A stretch of 64,000 nucleotides of DNA. Source: Lanius collurio. Taxonomy: Eukaryota > Chordata > Aves > Passeriformes > Laniidae. This document shows, one piece after another, positions 60,547 through 64,000 of the stretch. The notes below the pieces were generated by a model. The model was not told the origin of the DNA. It searched no databases and saw nothing but the letters and a program-made list of their open reading frames with translations. The number at the start of each line of letters is the position of its first letter. Positions within the stretch are counted from its first letter, which is position 1. A program made the translations under genes and the position numbers. The stretch is taken from NCBI GenBank assembly GCA_020086605.1, contig JACBWW010000016.1, positions 9,349,317-9,413,316 of the forward strand. The letters are read 5' to 3'.

Positions 60547-63500
60547 CTAAAGGAAGGGAAGCAAGAGAAGAGGAAACCAGAATTAGGTTAAAGGAGCCAT
60601 GTGTTAGAAATACCAATATGACTGACTCTAGAAGTTCAGGTAATGGAAGACCCCCGCTTGTCTTCTCTGACTTTACACATCTTTAGTAGCAGTGCCCCTG
60701 CTGCTATACAAGCATACAAAATCTGAAAGGGACAAGTTTACAGAAAGAGAAGTGCTCTGTGACATCAACTAATGTAAATGAGGATGGGGACACAAAATTC
60801 CTAGCTCAGAGACTCTTCACAGAATCACCAGAGGCATTGAAAAACACATCAAAAACATTCAATACAGGATTGCTTACGCAAAATTCAAATCATTGCCAGT
60901 TTTCTACAATTCCAAGGAAGCTAAAAAGGCCCTGTGCCAATTCTAACTGCATTACCTTGGTAGGGATAATACAGGTTGAGCATTATGCTGGCTGAAGGTA
61001 AATACTAACTGAGGTATCTCCAACACAGAATCATGCTTTGCCACTAAGCATAGCTATAGAGCTTTATAGCACAGGATGAATTTCTACATGGTAAATTTCT
61101 TTTGTAAGATAAATTTTCCTCTCTGTTAGAATAAGAGTGGAAAATAATAAGTAAGGAAAACCAACAGATCTTACAACCTTTCTTCATACACGAAATCAAA
61201 AGTTCTAAGTTATTTGTATCAATAAGCATTTTTCCTCACATATTCCACAATACACAGTCTATTTATATGTAAGTGTGAACATGCTTCCAGGTCAGACTAC
61301 CTGTGAAACACTACACTTCAATTAAAAGTGTAAAATACAGAAAATTATAAAACAAGACCAGACAGTGCACAAGGAAGAATCTTCATAAGTAATACCCAGA
61401 ATCTGAGACTACGTAATAAAGTTACCATTTGTATATCCATATGTATTTTCTTTAGAAACTACATGTATGTGTAACTAGGATACAAACAGTTAGGGTTCAG
61501 GGAATTAAATAGGATACAGTCAATTGAAGAGGAGTTTCACCTCACTCAAGATATCTTAGGTATATTATTAGCACCAGAAACATTTGAAGTAATCTCAAAG
61601 CACCAACAAAAGCAGTAAACTCATCAATGTCCCATAGTTTGAGAATTACTACACAGATATTCGAGAAGCTCCTCTACAGCTTCAAAGAGAAAGCAATCTT
61701 CTTTCTAAGGAATTTACTATTCCCATTTAATATGACAGTAACACTGGAAAGGTAATGGCTTAAAGTATCATATTAAACAGTTTAAAACCAGGAAGGTTAG
61801 GCACAAGAAAATCAGCTGCTTAAAGCATATTTATAATTGGTGTGACACTAAACAATGATATGGCAGTAAGAGTAGCTATAATGGGCCTCTGGCATCCTCA
61901 TGTACAACCAGGTCACCAATTTAAGTCTTGCTTGATCTCAAATACAAAAATATTCAGACATCTGATTAGGGAAGATCAGAGGAACAAAAAAAAAAAAACC
62001 TTTGGCTTGTATCACAGTTGGCACCTTGTCCCTTTATCTGACATCCTTCATCACTGCATCAGAAAATTTAACTGTCATTGCCCATCTTCTCTCTTCATGG
62101 TACAGTAAGAATGTTCAGACCCACCACCCAGACAGATTTCCCAGATAAAGAATCTTACCAATTCTGCTGCTTCTTACACAAAAGCTGATTCAAGTTACTG
62201 CTGCTTTTCCTCAGCTCTACTCTAAACTCTGATAAATGGGACAGGACACATGTAGCATTCAAAATAGGCTTACCATAATACAGTAAAAGCACAGCAGCCC
62301 AAGACACTTACTTTTTGCTTTCTTAGTACTAACATCTGGCTTACAACCATTTTGACAGAACTACTCTCAGAGAGGTTCACAAATTTTCTTTCTAAAGTCA
62401 TTCTAGGGTTTAAGACCCTAAGAAAAGCTAGGTTAGCTTAGAAATAGGTAGCTATTCATGCTATAAGGGAGAAATGTTTGCTCTTCTTTTCCAGCACTTG
62501 AAAAAAATGTGTGAAAGATCTCACACCAAATACACAAAAAGACACAAATTCATTTATCATAAACAGTACAGATTGCCATTTAAAAAACAACTATAAGCTT
62601 TATACTAAAAGTAGTCTTCAAAAGCATTCTTTTAAGTACAAAAGTTTGTCTAACAGCTTCATTGAAATCATAACAAAAAACCAAGTGTGCATCATTTTCT
62701 GGCACAAAACACATATGTTAATCTATACATTCACTTACACAACAGCGTAAATTCACAATAGCAGCTTCAGATCCTGAAGAACCTTGATACACAGTAAAGA
62801 CATGAGCCAACAAACCAGACACTTCTCCATTGTCCACACTGCTCTCTTTGTGAGTGAGGCAGTGCAGAAGTGATGACTTAACAGCTCATGAAGCAGCTCC
62901 TGCTGTGGCAGTTTACGGTTTATCTCAGAGACTGAAAATAGGGCTAGTTACCACAATAGGCTGACAGTAGCTTAACAGTTGCTTTCCACATGGATAGGAA
63001 GTTTCTCTCCAGGGAAACATTCCCTCAATGTTTTTGACTGAGATTAAGTGGGAAGAGCTACTGTTTTAACAAGTTGACTTTAATGAGCAGGATGTAAGTT
63101 ACTTACAATAAGTGTCTCTAAAGTATCTTCTGCAACTACCACACAAGAGTGCAGACCAGTGTAAAAGCTACATGCATAAAATGTTACTAACTCACCCATC
63201 TGTCTTGTCACAGCTCTATCTGTTGTAGTGGAATGCCAAAAAGTCACACCTACCATTAAAATAAAACTCTTGCTGGAAGTTAAAAGGCAAATTGAATTTC
63301 AAAACTGGCAAGCAAGAAGTTTAAGGTTCCATGTTGCCTAGAAACTTGCTTTCCAGTCTTCCCTAAAGTTAGCTTCATAGCACCTTCCTACTGTATTACT
63401 TATAGTTACCAACAAAATTAGTAACCTTGAAATAATAATTTCCACATCTTAAAGATTTCTCTCCAAGAACTTATAAATGCACAATATCCAATAGATGCAC

Positions 63501-64000
63501 TGTTTTTCAAAAAATCTTTTCCAATACAAAGATCTAATTTACTTCATTTAACTTGCACAACCAAGCTACACTGTATGTCATACAGCATGTATGGCTTTAC
63601 ATCTATTATTCAATACTGAGTATGGCATGCTGTATTCTTACTCTGGCACTTAAAATGCAAAACCAAAGAGTACTTATATACCCATACAATCTTTCAGAAG
63701 TTAGTGACAGCAGTCAGTAAAATGTGCCTGCACACTGATATAGTTTGAAAATAGAAATGAACTTCCACCTTTTCTTGAGAAGTTGATGCCATAAAGTACT
63801 GAAAATGCTCACTGATGTTTCACCTTGAAGTCTAGATCATAGCCACAGATATTCTCAAGCAAGACTGACAGAATACCTTATATTCATCTACTTAATGAAT
63901 CAGTTTATAATATGTTGCAGAAGCAGAAGATTGTAATTGTCAACAGAAATGGCAAACTCCCTCCCAAAGTAAACTACCTAAATGAGTCAGATTTATGAAC
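60547..64000. other. MTF2: MTF2 intron 1 (partial)
   Basis: AT-rich, with no coding exon, CpG island or known repeat. The absence of a CpG-rich stretch indicates that the MTF2 promoter and first exon lie beyond base 64000. Confidence 0.65.

Noticed and set aside
1..64000. CRISPR arrays, operons, phage, tRNA or rRNA genes
   Set aside because: The sequence is vertebrate nuclear DNA. No repeat-spacer pattern was noticed and no tRNA or rRNA sequence was recognised by eye.

Overview
This is a stretch of vertebrate nuclear DNA, most likely avian. It is AT-rich, with interrupted genes and canonical GT-AG introns. It contains fragments that look like 3' ends of CR1 retroposons, the dominant bird/reptile LINE, and introns are compact (the visible CCDC18 fills about 19 kb). 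The gene set and order match the MTF2-TMED5-CCDC18 neighbourhood of human 1p22 (recalled synteny, not searched). No bacterial, viral or CRISPR features were seen.

Layout: (1) 740-7741, minus strand: a complete six-exon short-chain dehydrogenase of the RDH8/HSD17B1 group, 316 aa. (2) 7742-13586: about 5.8 kb with no recognisable gene. (3) 13587-32261, minus strand: CCDC18, a long coiled-coil centriolar-satellite protein. 21 coding exons give 1006 residues; the 5' end is lost in an assembly gap, and the 3' end stops earlier than I expect from the mammalian protein. (4) 32402-32734: 333 Ns sitting on the CpG-rich head-to-head promoter of CCDC18 and TMED5. (5) 32798-38900, plus strand: TMED5, a complete four-exon p24-family cargo adaptor, 226 aa, followed by a 3'UTR with up to three poly(A) signals. 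(6) 41563-47946: convergent intergenic space and the MTF2 3'UTR. (7) 47947-60546, minus strand: MTF2 (Polycomb-like 2), 14 coding exons covering everything except the first codon or so. (8) 60547-64000: MTF2 intron 1, whose first exon lies beyond the window.

The genes are not a pathway: retinoid/steroid redox chemistry, a centrosomal scaffold, ER-Golgi cargo transport and a PRC2 accessory factor. They are linked by position only, apart from the shared CCDC18/TMED5 promoter region. I found no clearly undescribed system. The points most worth a second look are the RDH8-like gene at this locus with its unusual C-terminus, the apparent C-terminal truncation of CCDC18, two GC-AG introns fixed by reading frame, a possible 30-nt cassette exon in CCDC18, and a 23-bp tandem repeat that starts inside a splice donor.
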